Of a DNA stretch of 16,394 nucleotides, positions 1 to 6,919 are shown piece by piece. A program made the position numbers and the translations under genes. The notes beneath the pieces were generated by a model. The model ran no database searches and had not been told where the DNA came from. It was given only the letters and a program-made list of their open reading frames with translations. Every line of letters begins with the position of its first letter. The first letter of the stretch is position 1. The DNA comes from JAWLFY01 sp964462125 (GTDB taxonomy: Bacteria > Planctomycetota > Planctomycetia > Pirellulales > Pirellulaceae), in NCBI GenBank assembly GCA_964462125.1, contig CAYWXT010000118.1, positions 1-16,394 of the forward strand, read 5' to 3'.

Positions 1-626
1 GGATGAAGCTCGGTTCGCACGGTGCCGTTGTGCGGCGTCACGTCGGGCTCGGCGTCGCCCAACTCGATCGTTTGGCTGTAGACAAAGTCCTCGCTCGCGC
101 CCGCCGCGTCACCACCGGCCGGTCGCCGGGCAGACAGGTCGACCTGCCACAATCCGTCCCGTGCCATCTGCGCTGTCCCCGTATATTGGCCGCCGTCGTG
201 TTCCCGCAATTCGACCACTTGTGACTCCGCGGCCCGCGCGTGGTGGAACAAGCGACCGCGAATGTCGGCTCCCCCGATCGCCGCCCCCTCACGGTCGGTG
301 AGCGTGACGACCAGGGTGCGGTTGCCGAGCCGATCGGTTCCCCTACCGACGGCAAGACTGAGTTCCCAGCCGAGCGCCTCGCTGTTGACACGAGCTGCCA
401 TCTCATCGTCCCAATGCAGCGCTTTCTGGTAGTAGTCCGGCACGATCGACGCCGACGGATCGCCCGTCGCGATCACCACCGCACCGACGCCCACGACGAC
501 CTGCGTGCCGAGCAAACCGCAGATCAACGTCCCCCAAAACCAGCCGGCTCTGCGGCTGGCCGAGCGGGAGTCGGCCTCACTGGTGGTCGGCAACGGCGTC
601 ACTGGTGATCGTTTTTTGGCGGTCAT
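1..626 (-). CDS. fixH: FixH/CcoH family cbb3 oxidase assembly protein (3' end beyond the left edge)
   Basis: Reading from ATG at 626 the minus strand stays open to the window edge, giving about 208 residues without a stop. The protein has a short basic cytoplasmic N-terminus, one membrane helix at about residues 29-51 (starting WFWGTLICGLLG), then a periplasmic domain that opens with the family signature VPDYYQKALHWDDEMA (about residues 61-76). FixH proteins are membrane-anchored factors needed to assemble or stabilise the cbb3 oxidase, possibly in copper delivery together with CcoI. The visible part is already longer than many FixH proteins. The start lies 6 bases after the ccoG stop, so it is the fifth gene of the ccoNO-ccoQ-ccoP-ccoG-fixH operon. 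A ccoI/ccoS pair would be expected next, outside the window. The family call rests on the helix-plus-DYYxKA arrangement and on position. Confidence 0.85.
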   Translation of the reverse strand, partial: MTAKKRSPVTPLPTTSEADSRSASRRAGWFWGTLICGLLGTQVVVGVGAVVIATGDPSASIVPDYYQKALHWDDEMAARVNSEALGWELSLAVGRGTDRLGNRTLVVTLTDREGAAIGGADIRGRLFHHARAAESQVVELREHDGGQYTGTAQMARDGLWQVDLSARRPAGGDAAGASEDFVYSQTIELGDAEPDVTPHNGTVRTELH

Positions 627-632
627 CGTGGG

Positions 633-2108
633 TCAACCTCGGGGGCCCAGCAAGGTGTAGTCGATCGCGCGGCGGTTGCCGGCTTCATCCTCGATTTGAA
701 TCGTCGTCTCCAAACGACCGGCACGCGGCATCACCCCTCGGGGAACTTCAATCATCAGCGGCACGATCGATGTCGCTCCCGGCTCCAGCGTCAATCCGTC
801 CCGGTCAACGACAGTCAAAACCGCCTCCGGTGGTGAGAGGATGTCAATCGAATACGTCTGGGGACCGTCGGTACGATTCACGATGCGTAAGCGAAACGAA
901 TTGTGGATCTCGCCCGCCGGGCCCTGGGTGAACGGGTTGCCTCCAGCTCGGAGCGGTCGCGCGTCGAAGGAGTACGTCGTACTCAGCAATGAGACAAAGG
1001 CGATTGCGATCCCGATCAACAAGACCGGGTAGAGAATGGTCCGTGCTCGCAGCAACCGCCCCGGTTTGCCTTCCAGTTCATCTTGCGACGTGTATCGGAT
1101 CAGACCCTCGGGCCGATTGACCTTGCGCATCACGTCGTTGCACGCATCGATGCATTGGGCGCAGTTGATGCATTCCATCTGCAGGCCGTCGCGGATGTCG
1201 ATCCCGGTGGGACAGACCGCGACACAGCGGTGGCAGTCAACGCAGTCTCCCTTGGGCTGTCGTTCCGGAGCCGCCTTCTTGCGCAGTTTTCCCCGCGGCT
1301 CGCCCCGCTGATAATCGTAGCCAACGATCAAACTTCGCCGGTCCAGCATCACCGACTGAAACCGCCCGTAGGGGCAAGCGATCACGCAGAGTTGCTCGCG
1401 GAAAAAGAGAAAATTGAACAGCATCGCGGCGGTCGTGACAAACATCACCAGAAAGGCGGCCGGGTGTTGCAGCGGCGAGCTGCGGATCCATCGGGCGAGC
1501 TGTTCTGTGCCAACGAAGTAGGCCAAAAAGGTATGGGCCAACACCATCGACAACACCAAATAAATCCCCCACCGCAACAGCCGCTTGACCGGCGTCAGCT
1601 CCCGCCGCGGCTTGCCACCACGCCCCTGGGTCCCCTCGAACAACCGATCGATCGGGCGAAACAAGAACTCCATGTAGACCGTCTGGGGACAGGCCCAACC
1701 GCACCATAGACGTCCGCCGACCGCGGTGAGCAGCGCGATCGCCACGAACAACCCCACCATCGCCAACGCCAACAACACCGTATCGGTGGGGAGGAATGTG
1801 TGCCCGAAAAGGGTGAACTCCCGCGCCGGGATGTTGAGCAAGATCAGCGGGTTTCCCGAAATCCGCAGGTGGGGAATCGCCACGAAGACGACGATCAAAA
1901 GGTAAGCCAACGCCCGCCGCCACTGCCACAATCGCCCGGTCGACAGACTGGGATAGAGCCAGCGGCGAGAACCGTCCCGCTCCAACGTACTGAGGACCTG
2001 TCCCTCCGGTGCCAATACCGCCTCCCCCGACGCCCCGCCGGGAGCGCTGCCAATGACCGGCAACGAAGCCGGATCGCTGGTGTCTGTCGTGGTGGGCATC
2101 TGCTTCAA
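633..2108 (-). CDS. ccoG: CcoG (FixG/RdxA) polyferredoxin, cbb3 oxidase maturation protein
   Basis: Integral membrane iron-sulfur protein of 491 residues, close to the usual family length. It has about five or six membrane helices. Conserved cysteine pairs are visible in WCGWACPQTVYMEF (C136, C140) and LCVIACPYGRFQ (C241, C245). Two ferredoxin-type [4Fe-4S] motifs follow at C289/C292/C295/C299 and C313/C316/C319/C323. After the last helix (about 350-370) comes an Ig-like periplasmic C-terminal domain typical of FixG. In studied bacteria CcoG reduces Cu(II) to Cu(I) for the CuB site of cbb3 oxidase. The TTG at 2108 overlaps the ccoP stop as TTGA, the same arrangement as at the moxR start elsewhere in this window. 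The in-frame ATG at 2099 (488 residues) is a real alternative, and neither start has a strong ribosome binding site. Confidence 0.95.
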   Translation of the reverse strand: MKQMPTTTDTSDPASLPVIGSAPGGASGEAVLAPEGQVLSTLERDGSRRWLYPSLSTGRLWQWRRALAYLLIVVFVAIPHLRISGNPLILLNIPAREFTLFGHTFLPTDTVLLALAMVGLFVAIALLTAVGGRLWCGWACPQTVYMEFLFRPIDRLFEGTQGRGGKPRRELTPVKRLLRWGIYLVLSMVLAHTFLAYFVGTEQLARWIRSSPLQHPAAFLVMFVTTAAMLFNFLFFREQLCVIACPYGRFQSVMLDRRSLIVGYDYQRGEPRGKLRKKAAPERQPKGDCVDCHRCVAVCPTGIDIRDGLQMECINCAQCIDACNDVMRKVNRPEGLIRYTSQDELEGKPGRLLRARTILYPVLLIGIAIAFVSLLSTTYSFDARPLRAGGNPFTQGPAGEIHNSFRLRIVNRTDGPQTYSIDILSPPEAVLTVVDRDGLTLEPGATSIVPLMIEVPRGVMPRAGRLETTIQIEDEAGNRRAIDYTLLGPRG

Positions 2109-2830
2109 TCCGACGGCGTGTCGCTCTCCTCGGTGGGTTCACCTTCCACTTCTTCGCCAGCGGGTTCTTCCTCTTCGGGTTCTTCGTATTCGGGCCACGG
2201 CGCGATCGGCTGCCCCTCGGGAGCCTTCCCCTCGCCGGTCTCGGTCCCCCGCAGGCTGGCGACGTAGGCCGCGACGAGCACCCGCTCGTTTTGCTCCAGC
2301 CGATCTTTCCAGGCGGGCATCGCCCCGGCGGCGGCGCCGTTACTGACCACGTCGTAGATGTCTTCGATCGTGCGAACGTTCTTGTAGACTTCGTTGCGCA
2401 GGTTCGGACCGACCAAGCCCTCCCCCAACGCTCCATGGCAGGATGTGCAATTGGCCTTGAAAACACTCTCGCCGACCCGGAGCCAGCTTGGGTCGTTCAT
2501 GTACTTGACAAGCGTCGTCGCGTCCCCGTCCAACTCGCCGATATCGGCGAACTGCAACCGAGCGTTGGCCGCCGACGCGGCCGCATAGCGATCTTCCAAT
2601 GATCGCCCCTCGGCGCCGCTGTGATAGAAGGCGATGTAGGGGAAGCAAAAGAGGATCGTGGCGATGAAGATCCACTTCCACCAGCCTGGCAGCGGGTTGT
2701 CGTATTCCTGAATCCCGTCGTAGCAGTGGCCGGTCAGCCGATCGTCCGCGCCTCCTGCTATCGCATCCAGAAAACCCTCGTCCTTGGGTTCCGGGAGTTG
2801 GCTGCCAGGCGATTCGGGGCGATTACTCAT
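2105..2830 (-). CDS. ccoP: CcoP-like cytochrome c subunit of cbb3 oxidase, single heme
   Basis: Membrane-anchored cytochrome c of 241 residues. The N-terminus carries the CcoP hallmark GHCYDGIQEYDNPLPGWWKW (about residues 34-53), which runs into the single membrane helix (to about 69). One cytochrome c domain follows, with heme motif CTSCH (C128, C131, H132) and a likely axial methionine in GAMPAW (M171). Canonical CcoP has two heme c motifs; no second CXXCH is present here. The last 45 residues are highly acidic and rich in Glu and Pro. The subunit should pass electrons from periplasmic donors to CcoO. The ATG at 2830 was chosen because GGAGG (2840-2844) sits 9 bases upstream; a longer frame from 2848 would put that site inside the gene. 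The start overlaps the ccoQ stop and the end overlaps the ccoG start. Confidence 0.92.
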   Translation of the reverse strand: MSNRPESPGSQLPEPKDEGFLDAIAGGADDRLTGHCYDGIQEYDNPLPGWWKWIFIATILFCFPYIAFYHSGAEGRSLEDRYAAASAANARLQFADIGELDGDATTLVKYMNDPSWLRVGESVFKANCTSCHGALGEGLVGPNLRNEVYKNVRTIEDIYDVVSNGAAAGAMPAWKDRLEQNERVLVAAYVASLRGTETGEGKAPEGQPIAPWPEYEEPEEEEPAGEEVEGEPTEESDTPSD

Positions 2831-3002
2831 GCCGAGGATCCTCCACATGATCGCTCAAGGGGATCGAAGCATACCGCTCCGAGCTGGATGGTTTCAATTT
2901 CAGCACGGAGAAACTCACCAGGGCGAAGGCAAAGCAAAACAGCCCCAATGCGACCTCGGCGCAAAAAGTGTAGTCGATCGCTTGTATAACGTCTTTCAGC
3001 AT
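2823..3002 (-). CDS. ccoQ: CcoQ/FixQ-like small subunit of cbb3 oxidase
   Basis: A 59-residue protein starting MLKDVIQAIDYTFCAEVALG. It has one membrane helix at about residues 14-34 (ending FAFALVSFSVL), then a short basic stretch and a polar tail ending DHVEDPRHE. Size, one N-terminal helix, a hydrophilic tail and the position between ccoNO and ccoP are all those of CcoQ, a small subunit that stabilises the cbb3 complex. Sequence conservation in this family is too low for motif proof, so the call depends mainly on topology and context. The start at 3002 is 57 bases after the ccoNO stop. The stop codon TAA (2823-2825) overlaps the ccoP start region. It is short enough to be missed by automatic gene callers. 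Confidence 0.78.
   Translation of the reverse strand: MLKDVIQAIDYTFCAEVALGLFCFAFALVSFSVLKLKPSSSERYASIPLSDHVEDPRHE
2840..2844 (-). promoter_or_regulatory. Ribosome binding site of ccoP
   Basis: A perfect GGAGG on the minus strand, 9 bases before the ATG at 2830. It decides between the two in-frame ATG codons at 2848 and 2830 in favour of 2830. It lies inside the 3' end of ccoQ, so ccoP translation is probably coupled to ccoQ. Confidence 0.7.
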
Positions 3003-3005
3003 CTT

Positions 3006-3021
3006 GTCATTCCGTCATTCC
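3006..3021 (-). repeat. Tandem 8-bp repeat in front of ccoQ
   Basis: On the minus strand GGAATGAC occurs twice back to back, ending 3 bases before the ccoQ ATG at 3002. The GGAA in the second copy is the only purine-rich stretch near that start, so the repeat probably overlaps the ribosome binding region. Confidence 0.6.
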
Positions 3022-3059
3022 AGACTTCGCGTCGTTTCGATAATCACGCTGCGGAGGCG

Positions 3060-5462
3060 TCACGAATCCGAGGCCTCCTGATCTTCCTCCTCGGGCGATT
3101 CCGCTTCGTCCGGGACCGATTCCCCCGGTGAGGCTTCCTCCGGCGGCGGCTTGAAGGCGTCGACGCCGAGCCGCTGCAGGTAGGCGATCAGGGCGACCGC
3201 TTGCGTGTCGATCGTCATCAACGGATCCTCCCTCGGCCGCTGGACCATCACCGGCCCCCCTTGCGAAACGATGTCCGCAGCAACCGCTTCGGCTTGGCGG
3301 CGGGCGATCTCGGGAACCTCCTCCAACTCAAAGTCGTACTCGGCCCCGAGCTTCTCGGCCGCCCAAACGCGGTCGATGATCTTCTGGTAGTCGATCTCGG
3401 TACTCAGCAGATGCTCATAGGCCGGCATCACGCTTCCCGGGGAGACCGATCCCGGATCTTCAAAGTGCAGCCAGTGCCACACGCTGCTCTGGTTCTCCCC
3501 CTCCCGTGCCAAGTCGGGGCCGATCCGGCGACTCCCCCACTGAAACGGATGGTCATAGACGAACTCGCCCGCTTTGCTGTAGTCCCCGTAGCGTTTCGTC
3601 TCCGCAACCATCGGCCGAATCATCTGGCTGTGGCAGTTGTAACAGCCCTCGCCGACATAGATGTCCCGTCCGGCAAGCTCCAATGGCGTGTAGGGTTGGA
3701 CGCTGCTGATCGTCGGAACGTTGCTGCGAATCAAAAACGTCGGAATGATCTCAAAGAGACTCGCCACGGCGACCGCGATCAACACCAGCACGGTGAACTT
3801 CACCGGCAACCGTTCCCATCGTCGGTGCCAACCCATGCGACTCCAAACGTCCAGCCATTTCGCCGATTCGAGCACCGGAGCGTCCTGCAAGGAGCTCGAC
3901 TCGCGGGAATCGGGGAATTCAGCCATCCTGTCGAGCGGCATCGCGGTCAAAACCGGGACCACGTACTTCGCCGGCCGCGTCCGCCAGGTCATCAAGTAGT
4001 TGATCACCATCAGTACGATCCCCGCAACGAAAAGGGCTCCGCCCAGAATCCGCACCCACCACAAGGGGACGATTGCCTGCACCGTTTCCACGAAATCGGG
4101 ATAGGCCAACCGTCCGGTGTCGTCCAGCGCGCGCCACATCAGGCCTTGCGTGATTCCGGCCGCGTAGATCGGCAGGATATAGACCAGGATCCCGAGTGTC
4201 GCCAACCAGAAATGCCAGGTCGCGAGTTTGACACTCCAAAGCGTCGTCTGGAACAACCGCGGCAGCAACCAGTACAGCATGCCGAACGACATCATCCCGT
4301 TCCAACCGAGCGCGCCAGAGTGGACATGTGCAATCGTCCAATCGCTGTAGTGGCTGAGACCATTGACAGCCTTGACACTCAGCAGCGGGCCCTCAAAGGT
4401 CGCCATGCCGTAAAACGTCACGCCAACGACAAAGAACTTTAGCACCGGGTCCTCGTTGACCTTGTGCCACGCCCCCCGCAAGGTCAGCAAGCCGTTGATC
4501 ATTCCGCCCCAGGAGGGCATCCAGAGCATGACGCTGAACAGCATCCCGAGGGTGCTGGACCACTCCGGCAGGGCGGTGTAGTGCAAGTGGTGCGGGCCGG
4601 CCCAAATGTAGATGAACACCAGCGACCAGAAGTGCAGGATCGACAGCTTGTAGCTGAACACCGGGCGATCGGCCGCCTTGGGCAAAAAGTAATACATCAG
4701 CCCCAGAAAGGGGGTGGTCAGGAAAAACGCGACCGCGTTGTGCCCGTACCACCACTGCATGAACGCGTCCTGGACACCGGCGTAGAGCGAGTAGCTCTTG
4801 AAGGCGTCGATCGCGATCACCAAGTTGTTGAACACGTGCAGGATCGCCACCGTGACGATCGTCGCGATGTAGAACCACAACGCGACGTACATGTGCCGCT
4901 CGCGGCGGTGGATCAACGTCATGAAGAAATTGACACCGAAAAACAACACCCACACCACGGCGATGACGATGTCGATCGGCCATTCCAGCTCCGCGTACTC
5001 CCGGCTTTGGGTGATCCCCAACGGCAGCGTCGCGATCGCCGCCACAATGATCCCCTGCCACCCCCAGAAGTGCAGCCAGCTCAGGGTGTCGCTCCACATC
5101 CGCGCCTTGCACAGCCGCTGGGTGCTGTAATAGACGGCGGCAAAGATCGCGTTTCCGGCAAAGGCAAAGATCGCCGCGTTGGTGTGCAGCGGCCGCAGCC
5201 GGGCGAACGACAGGTACTGCGCGTTGGTTCCCAATCCCCAAAACAGCTCGGGGAGCACCAGCACGGTCGCCACGAGAAGCCCCACCAACGTCGCCACCAA
5301 CACCCAAAACAGCGTCGCGGTGGCAAAGTAGCGAACGATCGCGTCGTCGTAACTGAAGCGGTCCATGCCCGGGCTGGACGAACCTCCCCCAGCCAGACGT
5401 GTGGGGGATGAATCGTGGCCCTCGGCCGAAGAGTCCTCAGTCGCCATCGTGACGTGTCTCAT
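3060..5462 (-). CDS. ccoNO: Fused CcoN-CcoO subunit of cbb3-type cytochrome c oxidase
   Basis: About 800 residues joining two subunits normally encoded separately. The N-terminal part is the catalytic CcoN, with about 12 membrane helices and heme/copper ligand motifs in the expected order: LRPLHTNAAIF, WWYGHNAVAFF, AGPHHLHYTALPEW (CuB histidines) and AHVHSGALGWNG (heme b and b3 histidines). A linker of about 60 residues leads to a further helix (KFTVLVLIAVAVASLFEII). The CcoO domain has heme motif CYNCH (about residue 607) followed by SQMIRP, and a likely axial Met in GSVMPAYEHL. The C-terminus is an acidic tail. The enzyme reduces O2 to water at low oxygen and pumps protons. The start is uncertain: ATG at 5462 and ATG at 5447 (MATEDSS) are both reasonable and neither has a good ribosome site; a TTG at 5537 is also open. 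First gene of the operon. Confidence 0.96.
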   Translation of the reverse strand: MRHVTMATEDSSAEGHDSSPTRLAGGGSSSPGMDRFSYDDAIVRYFATATLFWVLVATLVGLLVATVLVLPELFWGLGTNAQYLSFARLRPLHTNAAIFAFAGNAIFAAVYYSTQRLCKARMWSDTLSWLHFWGWQGIIVAAIATLPLGITQSREYAELEWPIDIVIAVVWVLFFGVNFFMTLIHRRERHMYVALWFYIATIVTVAILHVFNNLVIAIDAFKSYSLYAGVQDAFMQWWYGHNAVAFFLTTPFLGLMYYFLPKAADRPVFSYKLSILHFWSLVFIYIWAGPHHLHYTALPEWSSTLGMLFSVMLWMPSWGGMINGLLTLRGAWHKVNEDPVLKFFVVGVTFYGMATFEGPLLSVKAVNGLSHYSDWTIAHVHSGALGWNGMMSFGMLYWLLPRLFQTTLWSVKLATWHFWLATLGILVYILPIYAAGITQGLMWRALDDTGRLAYPDFVETVQAIVPLWWVRILGGALFVAGIVLMVINYLMTWRTRPAKYVVPVLTAMPLDRMAEFPDSRESSSLQDAPVLESAKWLDVWSRMGWHRRWERLPVKFTVLVLIAVAVASLFEIIPTFLIRSNVPTISSVQPYTPLELAGRDIYVGEGCYNCHSQMIRPMVAETKRYGDYSKAGEFVYDHPFQWGSRRIGPDLAREGENQSSVWHWLHFEDPGSVSPGSVMPAYEHLLSTEIDYQKIIDRVWAAEKLGAEYDFELEEVPEIARRQAEAVAADIVSQGGPVMVQRPREDPLMTIDTQAVALIAYLQRLGVDAFKPPPEEASPGESVPDEAESPEEEDQEASDS

Positions 5463-5590
5463 GAAGTTGGAAAAATGCACCCGGGGCGCAGAATACCAGT
5501 TCGCTACAGTGTGGCCTTTTGCAACCCGAATCCGCAACTTTCAATCGGCCATTTCGCGCCTCAATTGATGCCAACGTGACAGCATGCCGC

Positions 5591-5653
5591 ACCGGGCTTT
5601 TACCCCGAAGGGGTTGCAAGATGGTAGCCGGCGGTCGCGCAGCGCACCGCCGG
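5591..5653 (+). repeat. Two-hairpin repeat, most complete direct copy
   Basis: Hairpin 1 is CCCC-GAA-GGGG (5603-5613). The linker TTGCAAGATGGTAG follows. Hairpin 2 is CCGGCGGT (5628-5635) pairing with ACCGCCGG (5646-5653) around the loop CGCGCAGCGC. Confidence 0.75.
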
Positions 5654-5812
5654 AATGTGTCGCGCCTTCCGCGCCGCCGACCCCGAAGGGCGTCGCAGAT
5701 CGGCGCTGCGGAGAACGCGTGACGCCGCCAGATCGCACGCCGCCAGCGACCGTCTTGGCGCCACCGATCTGCGATCCCTTTGGGATCGAACTGCTTTGGG
5801 TGGGACCGCGTT

Positions 5813-5866
5813 CCGTGGGTGGCGCTGCGCTTACCCACGGCTACCATCTGCGATCCCTTCGGGATC
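5813..5866 (-). repeat. Two-hairpin repeat, inverted copy
   Basis: Read on the minus strand the order matches the copy at 5591-5653. Hairpin 1 GATCCCGAAGGGATC (5852-5866) is followed by linker GCAGATGGTAG and then hairpin 2, ACCCACGG (5833-5840 inverted) pairing with CCGTGGGT (5813-5820). The loop again contains GCGCAGCGC. The arms of hairpin 2 differ from those of the direct copy but still pair perfectly, which is compensatory change. Confidence 0.75.
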
Positions 5867-5927
5867 TTAGCCGAGCGCGACCAATCCCTTCGGGATCGTG
5901 GCCGGTCGCGATGACGGCACGGCGCCC

Positions 5928-5970
5928 CCGGCTTTTACCCCGATGGGGTTGCAAGATAGTAGCCGGCGCT
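5928..5970 (+). repeat. Two-hairpin repeat, second direct copy, truncated
   Basis: Nearly identical to 5594-5635 over about 42 bases (CTTTTACCCCG, then GGGGTTGCAAGAT and AGTAGCCGGCG). It ends at the start of hairpin 2. The right half is replaced by the terminator hairpin at 5975-5997. Confidence 0.7.
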
Positions 5971-5974
5971 CTCC

Positions 5975-5997
5975 AAAAAGGTGTCGGACACCCTTTT
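5975..5997 (-). terminator. Intrinsic terminator of the minus-strand gene at 6058-6459
   Basis: On the minus strand AAAAGGGTGTC, a CG loop and GACACCTTTTT form a stem of about 10 pairs with one bulged G, ending in a run of T. It lies about 60 bases past the stop codon at 6058. The AAAAGGTGTC/GACACCTTTT palindrome is near-symmetric, so it could also act on the plus strand. Confidence 0.6.
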
Positions 5998-6057
5998 CGC
6001 CGCCCACGCACCGATCGCCTGCCGCACGTCCCCAATGCTTTGACCCTGATCGGTCCC

Positions 6058-6459
6058 CTAGATCGCTGAGAGATCGGCACCGAGCAAACCGACGTTGATC
6101 CCGTTCTGCTTCAGCACGCCGGTTGCCTTGCCGTTGACGATCAACAGAACAATGAGGCCGATCAACGGCACGAGCGAAAGAATCCCCAGCACGATTCCGA
6201 GGGCCGTTCCGTAAACCTTGATCGCGAGCAAGAAGACGAAAACAGCGCCGACGAGCCCGACAACCAACACCCCAAGACCGACCAGGGGGCGAATCTCTGG
6301 TGGTAGTGCGAATTGTCCGATTACCGCGATCAAATAAATCAGGATACATACGAGAATTCCCTTCTGGAACCTCGCAACACTTCGCAGATCCTCGCGTGAA
6401 CCGCTCAAGACGCCAACGGCGGATGACTCCGGCGGCGGTTGATAAGGATTGCCAGTCAT
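6058..6459 (-). CDS. Small membrane protein with NPYQPP N-terminus, function unknown
   Basis: A 133-residue protein starting MTGNPYQPPPES. About 30 polar residues come first, then three or four hydrophobic helices: about 34-53 (KGILVCILIYLIAVIG), a long segment at about 60-85 that may be one or two helices (VGLGVLVVGLVGAVFVFLL), and about 90-112 (LGIVLGILSLVPLIGLIVLL). The C-terminus KQNGINVGLLGADLSAI is polar. Proteins opening with NPYQ followed by prolines and a few helices are frequent in planctomycetes and mostly uncharacterised; I do not assign a function. ATG at 6459 was chosen over GTG at 6465 because AAGG sits 7 bases before the ATG. It is monocistronic, with its own candidate promoter and terminator. 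Confidence 0.8.
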   Translation of the reverse strand: MTGNPYQPPPESSAVGVLSGSREDLRSVARFQKGILVCILIYLIAVIGQFALPPEIRPLVGLGVLVVGLVGAVFVFLLAIKVYGTALGIVLGILSLVPLIGLIVLLIVNGKATGVLKQNGINVGLLGADLSAI

Positions 6460-6501
6460 TTGCACACCTTTTTCGAACTGGATTCGTTTCCGCTCACCCC
6501 C

Positions 6502-6530
6502 AGGATACCCGACTACAGAGGGTCGCGCAA
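6502..6530 (-). promoter_or_regulatory. Candidate promoter of the small membrane protein gene
   Basis: On the minus strand TTGCGC (6525-6530) and TATCCT (6502-6507) are separated by exactly 17 bases, about 40 bases before the ATG at 6459. The match to the sigma-70 consensus is moderate (3/6 and 4/6), and planctomycete promoters are poorly defined. Confidence 0.3.
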
Positions 6531-6580
6531 CATTCGGGAATCGAAACCGCCGTTTCTGAGGGGGGAGCCGGCTTGGTGGG

Positions 6581-6919
6581 TCAAATGTCTTCCGGGGCGC
6601 CGGTCAAATCGACACCCGAGGCGACCGGCATCAGGAAGATCTTGCCATCTCCGATTTCGCCGGCGCTGCCGGTGCGGGCGGTGCGGCAGATCATGGCGAC
6701 GGTCGACTCGACGAGATCTTCCGGGACAACGATCTCGAGAGCGACTTTGCGGAGCAGGTCGACTCGGTACTCGTTGCCGCGAAAGCTCGCCGTTTGGCCG
6801 CGCTGGCGGCCATATCCCATCGCATCGCAGACGGTCATCTGATCGATCCCCATGTCGCGGAGGGCGTCGCGAACGGTCGATAACTTGGTCGGTTGAATGA
6901 TCGCGACAATCATCCTCAT
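6581..6919 (-). CDS. glnB: PII-family signal protein (GlnB/GlnK-like) with divergent C-terminus
   Basis: A 112-residue protein, the exact length of a PII subunit. PII trimers sense 2-oxoglutarate and ATP/ADP and control nitrogen enzymes and transporters. Visible landmarks are MRMIVAIIQPTKL at the start, GYGRQRGQT with G37, R38 and Q39, the T-loop FRGNEYRVD with Y51 (the uridylylation site in proteobacteria) and K58, and GDGKIF. Two departures stand out. SAGE replaces the single residue before IGDGK, and the usual C-terminal RIRTGE is replaced by GVDLTGAPEDI, so the two arginines that contact ATP phosphates are missing. The ATG at 6919 overlaps the oxidoreductase stop as ATGA, so the two are co-translated. 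No amtB or glnA is nearby. Family assignment is firm; the regulated partner is unknown. Confidence 0.9.
   Translation of the reverse strand: MRMIVAIIQPTKLSTVRDALRDMGIDQMTVCDAMGYGRQRGQTASFRGNEYRVDLLRKVALEIVVPEDLVESTVAMICRTARTGSAGEIGDGKIFLMPVASGVDLTGAPEDI

Larger units (their letters stand above)
5591..5970. repeat. Cluster of composite two-hairpin repeats between ccoNO and the next gene
   Basis: This gene-free stretch contains at least six copies of a short palindrome based on CCCGAAGGG: 5603-5613, 5681-5690, 5773-5787, 5852-5866, 5883-5896 and 5938-5947. Three are in one orientation and three are inverted. Most are followed by a conserved linker like GCAAGATGGTAGCCG or GCAGATCGG. Two copies are completed by a second hairpin whose loop holds GCGCAGCGC. 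CGCAGATCGG (5694-5703) and its exact inverse (5764-5773) form a further inverted pair. The layout is that of a dispersed intergenic element of the REP/palindromic type, inserted repeatedly in both orientations. No transposase or coding frame belongs to it. Confidence 0.75.

Noticed and set aside
3201..5411. Long plus-strand open frames antisense to ccoNO
   Set aside because: The opposite strand encodes an unmistakable cbb3 oxidase; these frames are low-complexity reflections of its codon bias.
5463..5580. FNR/ANR-type box upstream of ccoNO
   Set aside because: cbb3 operons are often FNR-controlled, but only a half-site-like ATCAA next to TTGA is present; no TTGAT-N4-ATCAA was found.
5591..5970. 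CRISPR array
   Set aside because: The repeats are irregular in spacing and orientation and are themselves double hairpins; there are no uniform spacers and no cas genes.
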